A stretch of DNA of 64,000 nucleotides from contig NZ_JAALCR010000008.1 in NCBI RefSeq assembly GCF_011065895.1, positions 186,001 to 250,000 of the forward strand, given 5' to 3'. The position numbers were made by a program, and so were the translations under genes. The notes below the pieces were generated by a model. That model ran no database searches, was not told the DNA's origin, and saw only the letters and a program-made list of their open reading frames with translations. Positions 1-7,924 of this stretch are shown piece after piece (the stretch's first letter is position 1; each line of letters begins with the position of its first letter). Source of the stretch: Paludisphaera rhizosphaerae (GTDB lineage: Bacteria > Planctomycetota > Planctomycetia > Isosphaerales > Isosphaeraceae).

Positions 1-1
1 C

Positions 2-241
2 GGCGAACACAAGGTCGTCATCATGGCCGTCGATCCCGGTGCGACCGCCGAAGCCGCTCCCGACGTCTCGAAGGTCGAAATCATCGGTCCCTCGCCCTCG
101 GGGGGGCCGCCCAAGGGGGGCTCGAAGGTTCCCAAGTTCAAATCGCTCGTCCCCGAAAAGTACGGCGATCCCACCAGCACTCCGTTGGTCGAGACGGTGA
201 AGTCGGGTGAGAATACCATCGACATCGAGCTGACTGACTGA
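2..241 (+). CDS. C-terminal part of a small planctomycete lipoprotein (carboxypeptidase-regulatory-like), 5' end outside the window
   Basis: The reading frame is open from base 2, so the gene starts upstream of the window; 79 residues are visible. The last residues follow the pattern S-L-V-P-E-K-Y-G-D-P then V-K-S-G-E-N-T and an acidic end. That is the usual ending of small planctomycete lipoproteins with a transthyretin or carboxypeptidase-regulatory fold, which are typically encoded beside DUF1559 pilin-like genes. The lipoprotein at 18168-18608 has a comparable S-I-P-E-K-F stretch. The fold assignment rests on this tail alone. The partner DUF1559 gene, if present, would lie left of the window. 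Confidence 0.6.
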   Translation, partial: GEHKVVIMAVDPGATAEAAPDVSKVEIIGPSPSGGPPKGGSKVPKFKSLVPEKYGDPTSTPLVETVKSGENTIDIELTD

Positions 242-295
242 GTCGGACGGGAAGGCGCGGCGCCGGCCCTCGGCCGACCTCCGCGAGATCCGCCC

Positions 296-1744
296 GTGCT
301 CTCAAAACCGATCCGCATCCTCGCAACGGCCGTCCTGGCCCTGACCGCTTCCGCGGCCTGGGCCGGCGACGGCCCTTTCGTTCATCGCGGCTATTACATC
401 ACGTTCATGCGGATGCCGACCTACGACCTTCCCGACTGGAAGAGGATCGTCGACGGAGTCCGCGCGGACGGCGGCGACACCCTGATGCTCTGGGTCGCCG
501 GCGGCTTCCGCTCGCGAAGGCATCCGATCACCTGGGCCTACAACCAGGACCACGAAAACGTCCGCGACGACTTCGTCCGCGACCTGATCGCCTACGCCCA
601 CACGAAGGGCGTGCGGATCCTGCTGGGCTTCACGCCGTTCGGCTACGACGGGGTGAACCGGTTCGCCGTCGATCACCCCGAATTGAAGGCGACAGGCCCG
701 GACGGCAAGCCGACCGCCCCCTTCGGGATCGGCTGCTGGGGGTGGAACCTCTGCCCGTCGAAGCCCGAATCCCAGCGCCTGATGCTCGACTACGCCCGCG
801 AGCTGGCTCGCGACTTCTACCCCGAAGCCGACGGCCTGCTGATCGAATCGTCCGACTACGCCGCCTGCCACTGCGCCGACTGCCGGGAACATTTCTTCGA
901 ACGCGAATTCGCCTTCGTGAAGGCGATCTCGGACGACGTCTGGGCCCGCAAGCCCGACGCGGAGATCATCGTCTACCCTCACTATTTCTCCGGTGCTGAG
1001 GCCCCCGGCCTGGGCGTCCGAGGAGCGAGGCTGCCGTTCGACCCGCGCTGGTCGCTCTTCTTCACGCCCCACAGCGCCCACCCAGAGCCGACGCTCATCA
1101 AGCGGGCTCGCGGCAGCTACTGGTCGGACGACTCGCCGGCCCGCCGCACCCCGCACGAGATCCAGGCCAACGCCCGACGCGCCCGCGACGAGGGGATGAC
1201 CGGCTACGTCCCCTCGCTGGAGGCCTTCACCTTCGTCTCCCAGAAAGCCGACGAGGGCCAGGCGTGGCTCAAGGGAAAGCGGCAGATCCCGCTCGGCTTC
1301 GGCTGGCTCGCCCCGGGCGATCCGCCCTATGACGAGATCCTCGCGCGGGTGAACCGGATCGCCTACCGCGAGTTCAGCCGCAACCCCGACCTTGACTTCA
1401 ACGCCTTCCGCGCGACCCTCGGCCGCGAACGGCTCGGCGCGGCCGACTCACCCCAGGCGGTCGACGACCTCCTCGCCCTTCAGTCCCTCTTCAACGCCGG
1501 CCGGACCTGGTGCCAGCCCGCACCCATCGCCAGCCCCGACCGGGTCCGCGCGATGACCTCACCGGGCGAACTCCCCGCCTCGCGGCGTGCCGAGATCCGA
1601 GCCGATCTCGACCGCCTTCAGGCCATCGCGTCGCGCCACGTCGAACCAAGATCCGACGGCGAACGCGAACTCCTCCACGTCGCGCGCTGGGTCCTCAGCC
1701 TCTGGGGCCCCGCAGAGCGTGGGCTCCTGGGCGAGTCCCCCTGA
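296..1744 (+). CDS. Secreted TIM-barrel glycoside-hydrolase-like protein of unknown specificity
   Basis: 482 aa from a GTG start 54 nt after the preceding stop. Residues 1-23 form a signal peptide (hydrophobic A/L run ending A-W-A before G-D-G), so the protein is exported. The body alternates predicted strands and helices as in GH-A type barrels: an early H-R-G-Y-Y-I-T-F strand, a D-T-L-M-L-W-V strand, and D-G-L-L-I-E-S-S-D-Y at about residues 180-190 followed by C-H-C-A-D-C. A strand ending in an acidic residue before a Cys-rich loop is seen in several uncharacterised polysaccharide hydrolases (GH20- and GH67-like). No catalytic pair can be assigned with confidence. The product is inferred from fold-like pattern only. 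Confidence 0.55.
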   Translation: MLSKPIRILATAVLALTASAAWAGDGPFVHRGYYITFMRMPTYDLPDWKRIVDGVRADGGDTLMLWVAGGFRSRRHPITWAYNQDHENVRDDFVRDLIAYAHTKGVRILLGFTPFGYDGVNRFAVDHPELKATGPDGKPTAPFGIGCWGWNLCPSKPESQRLMLDYARELARDFYPEADGLLIESSDYAACHCADCREHFFEREFAFVKAISDDVWARKPDAEIIVYPHYFSGAEAPGLGVRGARLPFDPRWSLFFTPHSAHPEPTLIKRARGSYWSDDSPARRTPHEIQANARRARDEGMTGYVPSLEAFTFVSQKADEGQAWLKGKRQIPLGFGWLAPGDPPYDEILARVNRIAYREFSRNPDLDFNAFRATLGRERLGAADSPQAVDDLLALQSLFNAGRTWCQPAPIASPDRVRAMTSPGELPASRRAEIRADLDRLQAIASRHVEPRSDGERELLHVARWVLSLWGPAERGLLGESP

Positions 1745-2008
1745 TCACATCCCGCGGATTCCGCGAAGTTCATCGAACAGAATGGCAAATCAGAGCCCAT
1801 ATCTATTTAAGCGGGCAGCCACTCGCGAGGCCCTGCGATCGGAGGAACAGACGGCCCGGAAGCTCGAAAGATGACCAATCGAAGCCAATCCCAGACGCCG
1901 CAGATTCGCTCTCAAACGCCTACCCAACGAGATGTTGCGTCGATCGGCTTCGTTGCACGTCTGCTGCGAACGAACCCGGCAGGCGTGGGAGGTGGAATCG
2001 CAGGGCGG

Positions 2009-2290
2009 CTACGACGCGGCCTCCTCAATCACGCAGGCGGCCACGGTCGCCGGGACGGCGGCTTCGGGGGCGACGACGGTCTCGGTTCCGTAGCCGGTGT
2101 TTCGGGTCAGTTGGTAGCGAACGCCCGCGACGGCATCGTACGGGGACGCGAGCGGATCGGTCCGGAAGAGAGCGTCCACCTGGCGCTGGTCGACCTCGGG
2201 CAAGGTGGACAGGTCGATCAGACCGCGGACCCGGCTTTGGGGGCGGACCATACCGACGACTCCAATCCGTTCGACTTGCAGAAGCTCCAT
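2009..2290 (-). CDS. Emfourin-like (protealysin inhibitor family) small protein
   Basis: 93 aa. The start is fixed by a strong AGGAGG eight bases upstream of the ATG at 2290. The layout resembles emfourins, small inhibitors of M4 metallopeptidases: an N-terminal strand followed by L-I-D-L-S-T-L-P, an acidic helix D-Q-R-Q-V-D-A-L-F, a middle strand V-R-Y-Q-L-T-R, and a C-terminal V-P-A-T-V helix. No signal peptide is visible, matching the cytosolic location of known emfourins. Emfourin genes are often next to an M4 peptidase, and none is present nearby, so its target is unknown. The assignment is by pattern and is moderate. The gene is divergent from the FAD oxidoreductase, with about 260 nt between them. 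Confidence 0.5.
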   Translation of the reverse strand: MELLQVERIGVVGMVRPQSRVRGLIDLSTLPEVDQRQVDALFRTDPLASPYDAVAGVRYQLTRNTGYGTETVVAPEAAVPATVAACVIEEAAS

Positions 2291-2552
2291 GGCGTCCGCC
2301 TCCTGAAAGCGATCCCTGGGGAACGCATCGCGGGACAGGGCCGAATCCGATCGGCCCCGGGCTTCGGCCTATGTTCAGCGTCAACGGCGACCGCGTCAAC
2401 CGAAAAGCCGACTGCGCGGCCGGTCGGGAAAATCGCTCGTCGCCAGCCGCTGGCCTCGCGCGGCGGGGTCCGTTATCTTGCGGTCGACGGTCTGACTCCC
2501 GCGCGAGGGGGTCGGCTTCTGCCCGTCGATCTCGGAGAAAGGGGATAGGATC

Positions 2553-4637
2553 ATGTGGGGACGGACGACCATCATACTCGCGGCGATCGGAAGCCTGACG
2601 GCGAACGCAAGACCGGCGGCGGGTCAGGGAGCCGGGCCAGAGCGTTATGACGTGGTCGTCTACGGCGGAACCTCGGCCGGAGTGGCCGCGGCCGTTCAGG
2701 CGGCGAGGATGGGGAAGACCGTCGTGATCGTCGAACCCGGCCGGCACCTGGGCGGGTTGACGACGGGCGGCCTGGGCGCGACGGACATCGGCAACAAGGC
2801 GGCCATCGGCGGGATCTCGCGCGAGTTCTATCGCGCGGTCGCCGCCCATTACGCCAAGGCTGATTCCTGGCGGCAGCAGACCCACGACGAGTACAACGAT
2901 CGTCGCAAGGCCTCCGGCGACGACGCCATGTGGACCTTCGAGCCCCATGTCGCCGAGGCCATCCTCAACGGCTGGATCGCCGACGCCAAGATCCCCGTGA
3001 AATTCAACGAGCGGCTCGACCTCAAGAACGGCGTCCGCAAGCGCGGCAACGCCATCGAGTCGATCCGAATGGAGAGAGGCCTGACGCTCGAAGGGCCGGT
3101 CTTCATCGACGCGACCTATGAGGGGGACCTGATGGCGAAGGCCGGCGTGTCGTACCACGTCGGCCGCGAGGCGAACGCCCGCTATGGCGAGACGCTCAAC
3201 GGCGTGGAACTCGGCCACAAGGGGCACCAGTTCCTCAAGGATGTCGATCCGTACAAGGTCGCCGGTGATCCTTCCAGCGGCCTGCTGCCGGGAGTCCACG
3301 AGGGCGGCCCCGGCGTCCACGGCGAGGGCGACCACCGCGTCCAGGCTTACAACTTCCGGATCTGCCTGACCGACGCCCCCGATAACAAGCTGCCCCTCCC
3401 CAAGCCTCCGGTCTACGACCCGCTCCGCTATGAGCTACTGCTGCGTTACATCCTGGCCGGCCAGTGGGACGCCCTGAAGCTCAACACGCCGATGCCCAAC
3501 CGTAAGACCGACATCAACAACCACGGCGCGGTCTCGTCGGACAACATCGGCATGAATTACGACTACCCCGAGGCCGACTACACGCGCCGGGCCGAGATTT
3601 TCCAGGACCACGTCAACTACCACCAGGGGATGCTCTGGTTCCTGGCCAACGACCCGCGCGTGCCGGAAAAGGTTCGGGCCGACGTCAACCGCTGGGGAAT
3701 CACCAAGGACGAATTCAAGGACACCGCTGGCTGGCCGTTCCAGCTCTACGTCCGCGAGGCGCGGCGGATGATCTCGGATTACGTCATGTCCCAGCACAAT
3801 TGCCAGGGGCGTGAAGTCGCTGAGGACGCCGTCGGGCTGGCGGCGTACACGATGGACTCGCACAACGTCCAGCGCTACGTGAAGGACGGCCACGCCTGGA
3901 ACGAGGGCGACGTGCAGGTCGGCGGCTTCTCGCCGTACCCGATCGCCTATCGCTCGATCGTGCCGACCGAGGCCCAGTGCTCGAACCTGCTGGTGCCGGT
4001 CTGCCTGTCGGCCTCGCACATCGCCTACGGGTCGATCCGGATGGAGCCCGTCTTCATGGTCCTGGGCCAGTCGGCGGCCACGGCCGCGGCGATGGCGATC
4101 GACGGCAAAACGTCGGTGCAGAAGGTGGACACGACGGCCCTCCAATCGCGGCTGCTGAAGGACGGTCAGGTCCTCAAGTGGACCGGCCCGAAGCGGGCGC
4201 CTTCCGTCGACGCGAGCAAGCTCCCGGGAGTCGTCGTCGACGACGACAAGGCCGTTCTCACCGGCCAGTGGCGGTACAGCAGCTCCATCACTCCGTTCGT
4301 CGGCGACCACTACCTGACCGACGGCGGCGACGGCCAGGGAGACATGTCCGCCCGCTTCACAATCCGCGTCGACAAGCCCGGCCGCTACGAGATCCGGCTG
4401 TCCTACTCGCCCAACGCCAACCGCGCCACCAACGTCCCTGTCGCCGTCCGCGACGCCGACGGCCCCCACGCCGTCCGCGTCAACCAGCGTCAGAAGCCCG
4501 CCGACGGTCCCTTCCACCCCCTTGGCGCCTTCCGCCTCACCCCCGACGTCCCCGCCGAAGTCGTCGTCTCCAACGCAGGCGCCGACGGCTACGTGGTCGT
4601 CGATGCGGTGCAGGCGGTGGCGAAAGGCGTGAGGTGA
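2553..4637 (+). CDS. Secreted FAD-dependent oxidoreductase with C-terminal golvesin/xanthan-lyase-like domain
   Basis: 694 aa. Residues 1-25 are a signal peptide (hydrophobic I-I-L-A-A-I-G, cleavage near A-A-G-Q). A dinucleotide-binding motif follows: Y-D-V-V-V-Y-G-G-T-S-A-G-V-A-A-A, ending in the acidic E-P-G-R of the second strand, which binds the FAD ribose. H-L-G-G-L-T-T-G-G-L-G is typical of the FAD_oxidored (PF12831) family. From about residue 560 to the end is a beta-rich module (Y-S-S-S-I-T-P-F-V-G then Y-E-I-R-L-S-Y-S) matching golvesin C-terminal-like domains of xanthan-lyase-type proteins, likely a carbohydrate or surface-binding module. This architecture is common in Planctomycetes; the substrate is unknown. 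A purine-rich AGAAAGGGG precedes the ATG. Confidence 0.8.
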   Translation: MWGRTTIILAAIGSLTANARPAAGQGAGPERYDVVVYGGTSAGVAAAVQAARMGKTVVIVEPGRHLGGLTTGGLGATDIGNKAAIGGISREFYRAVAAHYAKADSWRQQTHDEYNDRRKASGDDAMWTFEPHVAEAILNGWIADAKIPVKFNERLDLKNGVRKRGNAIESIRMERGLTLEGPVFIDATYEGDLMAKAGVSYHVGREANARYGETLNGVELGHKGHQFLKDVDPYKVAGDPSSGLLPGVHEGGPGVHGEGDHRVQAYNFRICLTDAPDNKLPLPKPPVYDPLRYELLLRYILAGQWDALKLNTPMPNRKTDINNHGAVSSDNIGMNYDYPEADYTRRAEIFQDHVNYHQGMLWFLANDPRVPEKVRADVNRWGITKDEFKDTAGWPFQLYVREARRMISDYVMSQHNCQGREVAEDAVGLAAYTMDSHNVQRYVKDGHAWNEGDVQVGGFSPYPIAYRSIVPTEAQCSNLLVPVCLSASHIAYGSIRMEPVFMVLGQSAATAAAMAIDGKTSVQKVDTTALQSRLLKDGQVLKWTGPKRAPSVDASKLPGVVVDDDKAVLTGQWRYSSSITPFVGDHYLTDGGDGQGDMSARFTIRVDKPGRYEIRLSYSPNANRATNVPVAVRDADGPHAVRVNQRQKPADGPFHPLGAFRLTPDVPAEVVVSNAGADGYVVVDAVQAVAKGVR

Positions 4638-4649
4638 GAGCGATAGGAT

Positions 4650-5771
4650 TCAGCTCACCTGGAAGTTCGCCGCCCTCGAGAGCCGGCGACCGGCGCAGAG
4701 GGCCGCGACTCCCAGACCGAGCAGCAACAGCGAGGAAGGCTCGGGGACTGCGGTCTGAGTCAACAGAAACGCCCGTGTCCGACCATTCGCATCCTTACCG
4801 TAACCGACGATCGAGCCCGAGTCGTTGATAGCCCGGGCGGAGGTAAGCTTCCATCCCAGGGCCGGGTCGATCAGGCTGTTCAGATCCAGCATCCTCGACC
4901 CGTCGTACAGAAACGCGTATTGATTACCTTTTGAACTTGTGGCGGTCCCGACGACCAGACCCGCATTGTTGACCCCGAACGCTTCACCGTGGAGATCGCT
5001 TGGAGCGGAGAGATCGCGCATCCCCGCGCCGTCGTATAGGAATGGGTGATCCACCCCGTTCGCAAGTCTGGACGAGCCGACGACCCATCCCTGGTCGTTG
5101 ATCCCGACCGCGAGGCTGTACGATCCTCCGAGCGATCCAAGGTCGCGCATCGTGGTCCCATCGTAGAGCAACGCCGCCATTCCGGAGCCCGACCCAACGC
5201 CGAAACCAGCGATCCAACCGGACTCGTTGACAGCCCACGCCGTAGACATGTACATCCCGGAAGGAACGCCGGGCAGGTCATTGATGTTTCGCATCGATGC
5301 CCCATCGTAGACGAACGCTCCGTAGCCTCCATTCGCCGTCTGGGCTCTACCGACGATCCAACCCTGATCATTGATCCCGAAGGCCTCGCTGCTCGTCCCA
5401 CCAAGCGTTCCAAGGTCGCGCATCGAGGTCCCGTCATACATGAACGCCCGCGAGGTGAAGTCCCCTGAGTAAATCGTGCCGACGACCTGGCCCGCATTGT
5501 TGACGGAGATCGCCTCGCTGGATTTGCCGACGGGCGCCCCAAGGCTGCGTACCCGCGTCCCGTCGTACAGAAACGCGTATTCGGAGACCCCGCTCACGCC
5601 AGTCATGCCGACCGCCCAACCGGAGTCGTTCATCCCGAAAGCCTCGCTGTAAGTCTGCCCGGCGACTCCCAGAGGAGTCAGCGTGTAGGCAACGTCAGCC
5701 CAAGCCGCCGATGGCGTCACGAGAGCCGCGACCGACAGGATCACATGAAAAAGGGTTCGCCAGTGCTTCAT
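4650..5771 (-). CDS. PEP-CTERM surface protein with HAF repeats
   Basis: 373 aa. The start is set at the ATG at 5771 because it opens directly into a signal peptide (M-K-H-W-R-T-L-F followed by a hydrophobic core and A-W-A) and has AGGA eight bases upstream; the open frame extends 47 codons further without signal character. The mature part is about six repeats of 43-50 residues, each with (A/P)-F-(L/M/V)-Y-D-G, an L-G-x-L-G-G-type turn and (I/V)-N-(D/N/E)-x-G-x-(I/V)-V-G: the HAF family, likely a beta-propeller. The C-terminus has V-P-E-P-S-S, a hydrophobic helix and an R-R cluster, the PEP-CTERM sorting signal cleaved by exosortase. No exosortase gene is in the window. It converges on the FAD oxidoreductase gene, 12 nt away. 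Confidence 0.88.
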   Translation of the reverse strand: MKHWRTLFHVILSVAALVTPSAAWADVAYTLTPLGVAGQTYSEAFGMNDSGWAVGMTGVSGVSEYAFLYDGTRVRSLGAPVGKSSEAISVNNAGQVVGTIYSGDFTSRAFMYDGTSMRDLGTLGGTSSEAFGINDQGWIVGRAQTANGGYGAFVYDGASMRNINDLPGVPSGMYMSTAWAVNESGWIAGFGVGSGSGMAALLYDGTTMRDLGSLGGSYSLAVGINDQGWVVGSSRLANGVDHPFLYDGAGMRDLSAPSDLHGEAFGVNNAGLVVGTATSSKGNQYAFLYDGSRMLDLNSLIDPALGWKLTSARAINDSGSIVGYGKDANGRTRAFLLTQTAVPEPSSLLLLGLGVAALCAGRRLSRAANFQVS

Positions 5772-6126
5772 AACATCATTCCTGAGAAGGGGCTGTTTCG
5801 CCCCCCGAGTCCATCCACGATTCATCAAACAATGCCGTTTCGACAGGGCGAACGGCCCTCTCGAGAGCTTAACACCATGTATGGACGCAAGCCAGCTTCG
5901 ATTTCCAGTCATCCCAAAAGAACTGTCTATTCAGTTTAATCAGACCGACGCTCGTCGCTCAGTGGGGCATCCTAAAGCGACACGACAGCCCCGATCCGGG
6001 CCAACTTCCTTCTTGGGGACGCTTGCGGGTCGAACAGGGCGGGTATACCTTCGCAGAGGGCACCTCATGCGGCGAGGCCAGGCGGCCTCGGTGAAACGGC
6101 CTGGCATTTCGTTGGAGTAAGCTGCT
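5772..6126. other. Divergent intergenic region between the PEP-CTERM gene and the ACT-domain gene
   Basis: 355 nt with no credible gene on either strand. It must hold promoters for both flanking genes, but I could not single out a convincing -35/-10 pair. The right-hand end holds the two competing inverted repeats listed separately. Confidence 0.6.
6074..6105 (+). promoter_or_regulatory. Overlapping, mutually exclusive inverted repeats in the leader of the ACT-domain gene
   Basis: GAGGCC at 6074-6079 pairs perfectly with GGCCTC at 6084-6089 across a four-base loop. The overlapping GCCAGGC at 6077-6083 pairs perfectly with GCCTGGC at 6099-6105. Only one helix can form at a time, and the second ends 21 nt before the ATG at 6127, close to the ribosome binding region. 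This could be an attenuator-like switch or chance pairing in GC-rich DNA. It lacks the conserved core of a glycine riboswitch. Confidence 0.3.
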
Positions 6127-6666
6127 ATGCCCCGGAATATCGTGCTGACGTTGACGGGGCCCGACCGGGTCGGGGTCGTCGAGGAGGTGACGCGGCTGGT
6201 GCTCGGGCGCGGGGGGAACGTCGAGTCGAGTCGAATGGCTCGGCTGGGGGGCGAGTTCGCCGTTTTGATGCTGATCTCGGCGCCCGAGTCTCGCCTGGAG
6301 GGGCTCGAAGGGGACTTCGAGGGACTCAAGGCCAAGGGGTACACGGTCGGGATCGCTCAGGCGGGCTCGACGGCCCAGGAGCACGAAGGTTGGAGTCCGT
6401 ACCACATCGCCGTCGACGGCGCCGACCACGAGGGGATCATCCACGAGGTCGCCCGCTACCTGGCCGCGCACGGGATCAGCATCGAGGAGATGGATTCCGA
6501 ATCCTCACCGGCCCCGACCAGCGGTGCTCCGCTGTTCTCCATGCGGGCGCTGGTCCTCGCCCCTCCGGACGCAGACGACTCCTGGTCGGCCGGCATTCGC
6601 GAGATCGGCGACCGGCTCAATCTGGAGATCGAAGTCGAACCGCTCCCTCTTGATCTCCAGGATTGA
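6127..6666 (+). CDS. Two-ACT-domain regulator, GcvR-like
   Basis: 179 aa. Residues 4-75 form a first ACT domain beginning N-I-V-L-T-L-T-G-P-D-R-V-G-V-V-E-E-V, and residues about 93-170 a second beginning Y-H-I-A-V-D-G-A-D-H-E-G-I-I-H-E-V. Both carry the D-x-x-G-(I/V)-(I/V) turn that forms the ligand site between strand 1 and helix 1. Tandem ACT domains without an attached enzyme are typical of GcvR, the accessory repressor of glycine cleavage genes, and of related glycine/serine sensors. The protein should be cytosolic. No glycine-cleavage gene is near, so a role in glycine metabolism is inferred from family only. The next gene begins 6 nt after its stop, suggesting cotranscription. Confidence 0.75.
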   Translation: MPRNIVLTLTGPDRVGVVEEVTRLVLGRGGNVESSRMARLGGEFAVLMLISAPESRLEGLEGDFEGLKAKGYTVGIAQAGSTAQEHEGWSPYHIAVDGADHEGIIHEVARYLAAHGISIEEMDSESSPAPTSGAPLFSMRALVLAPPDADDSWSAGIREIGDRLNLEIEVEPLPLDLQD

Positions 6667-6671
6667 TCGCC

Positions 6672-7808
6672 ATGAACCGTACGGTCTTCGTAATGGCCGC
6701 GGGCGCCGCCCTGCTGGCGTCCGTCGGAGTCGCGACCGCGGGCGACGACTCGCAGGCGGCGCGGCCGACGACGGTGGTCGCCGCCGACGTCGGCGCTCGC
6801 GAGCCGCAGGTCGCCGTCGACGGCCACGGTCGAGTCTACGTCGCCTTCGGCGTCGGGAACTCGATCCGGTGTGCGCGATCGGAGGACGGCGGCAGGAGTT
6901 ACAGGATCGCGACCGTCGGCGAGGCCGGCGTGCTCTCGCTCGGCATGAGGCGAGGCCCGCGGATCGCCGCGGCGGGAGACTTCGTCGTCGTCAGCGCGAT
7001 CGTCGGTCGCGAGGGGAAAGGACGCGACGGCGACCTGCTGGCCTGGCGATCGACCGACGCAGGTCAGTCCTGGAAGGGGCCCGCGCGAGTCAACACCGTT
7101 GAGGGATCGGCCCGCGAGGGGCTTCACGGCATGGCCGCGGGGCCCGGCGGATCGGTCTTCTGCGCCTGGCTCGACCTCCGCGAGAAGGGGACGCTGGTCT
7201 ACGGTTCCCGCTCGCGCGACGGCGGCGCAACCTGGGAGCCCGACAAGCTGGTCTATCGCTCGCCGAGCGGGAGCGTCTGCCAGTGCTGCCACCCCTCGGT
7301 CGCCTTCGGGCCGACCGGCGAACTGGCCGTGATGTGGCGGAACATCGTCGACGGCGCTCGCGACCTCTACCTCGCCCGATCGACCGACGACGGTGCGACG
7401 TTCGGCTCGGCGGAGAAGCTCGGCCGCGGGACCTGGCGGCTCAACGCCTGCCCGATGGACGGCGGCGCGGCGGCCCTCGGGCCGGACGACTCTGTTGAAA
7501 CGGTCTGGATGCGCGAGAACACGGTCTTCGCCGCCAGCCCCGGCGGACGCGAACGAAGGCTCGGCCGCGGCGTCCAGGGTTGGACCGCGTTCGGGCCGAA
7601 CGGCCCCTATACCGCATGGCTCGCCGCGAGGCCGGGCAAGCTCCTGGTCCTGCCTCCAGGCCGCGACGAACCCCTCGCAATCGCCGAGGACGCCAACGAC
7701 CCCGTCGTGGCCTCAGCTCCGGGGGGACGCGGACCGGTCTTCGTCGCCTGGGAGTCGAAGTCGACGGGAATCCAGACCATGAGGCTGGACGCCCCTTCCG
7801 GCCGGTAA
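6672..7808 (+). CDS. Exported sialidase-fold (BNR/Asp-box) protein
   Basis: 378 aa from the ATG at 6672. An in-frame TTG nine bases earlier exists but would only add three residues before the signal peptide. Residues 1-23 are a signal peptide (V-F-V-M-A-A-G-A-A-L-L, cleavage after A-T-A). Asp-box-like turns of the S-x-D-x-G-x-(S/T)-(F/Y/W) type recur: S-E-D-G-G-R-S-Y, S-T-D-A-G-Q-S-W, S-R-D-G-G-A-T-W and S-T-D-D-G-A-T-F. This indicates a six-bladed propeller as in exo-alpha-sialidases. A C-Q-C-C-H-P motif precedes the third quarter. The sialidase catalytic residues cannot be assigned, so enzymatic activity is not claimed. It is probably cotranscribed with the ACT gene. Confidence 0.7.
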   Translation: MNRTVFVMAAGAALLASVGVATAGDDSQAARPTTVVAADVGAREPQVAVDGHGRVYVAFGVGNSIRCARSEDGGRSYRIATVGEAGVLSLGMRRGPRIAAAGDFVVVSAIVGREGKGRDGDLLAWRSTDAGQSWKGPARVNTVEGSAREGLHGMAAGPGGSVFCAWLDLREKGTLVYGSRSRDGGATWEPDKLVYRSPSGSVCQCCHPSVAFGPTGELAVMWRNIVDGARDLYLARSTDDGATFGSAEKLGRGTWRLNACPMDGGAAALGPDDSVETVWMRENTVFAASPGGRERRLGRGVQGWTAFGPNGPYTAWLAARPGKLLVLPPGRDEPLAIAEDANDPVVASAPGGRGPVFVAWESKSTGIQTMRLDAPSGR

Positions 7809-7834
7809 GGCCCTCAACATCCCGCCGCGAACCT

Positions 7835-7897
7835 CACATCGCCGCGCCGACGATTCCGGCGCGCGATGTGCAGAGTCATTCATCGGCAGGCCGATGA
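7835..7897. promoter_or_regulatory. Two dyad-symmetric elements upstream of the KaiC-like gene
   Basis: First element: CACATCG (7835-7841) pairs with CGATGTG (7864-7870), continuing into GCGCCG (7844-7849) with CGGCGC (7857-7862), a 13-bp stem with a small bulge and a seven-base loop. It lies just after the sialidase-fold gene and could end that transcript, although no T-run follows. Second element: TCATCGGC (7880-7887) and GCCGATGA (7890-7897) are perfect arms around two bases, 27 nt before the ATG at 7925. That compact dyad looks more like a protein operator. Confidence 0.4.
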
Positions 7898-7924
7898 CGC
7901 CCTCGGGATGAAGAGGTTCCAACG

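Noticed and set aside
1510-2598. A 362-codon plus-strand frame and a 436-codon minus-strand frame (2025-3335)
   Set aside because: Both are Arg/Pro/Gly-rich shadows running across the end of one gene and the start of another, without ribosome binding sites. The emfourin-like gene inside has a better site and composition.
6021-6126. Glycine riboswitch before the GcvR-like gene
   Set aside because: The conserved aptamer core and its tandem layout are absent; only simple inverted repeats are seen.
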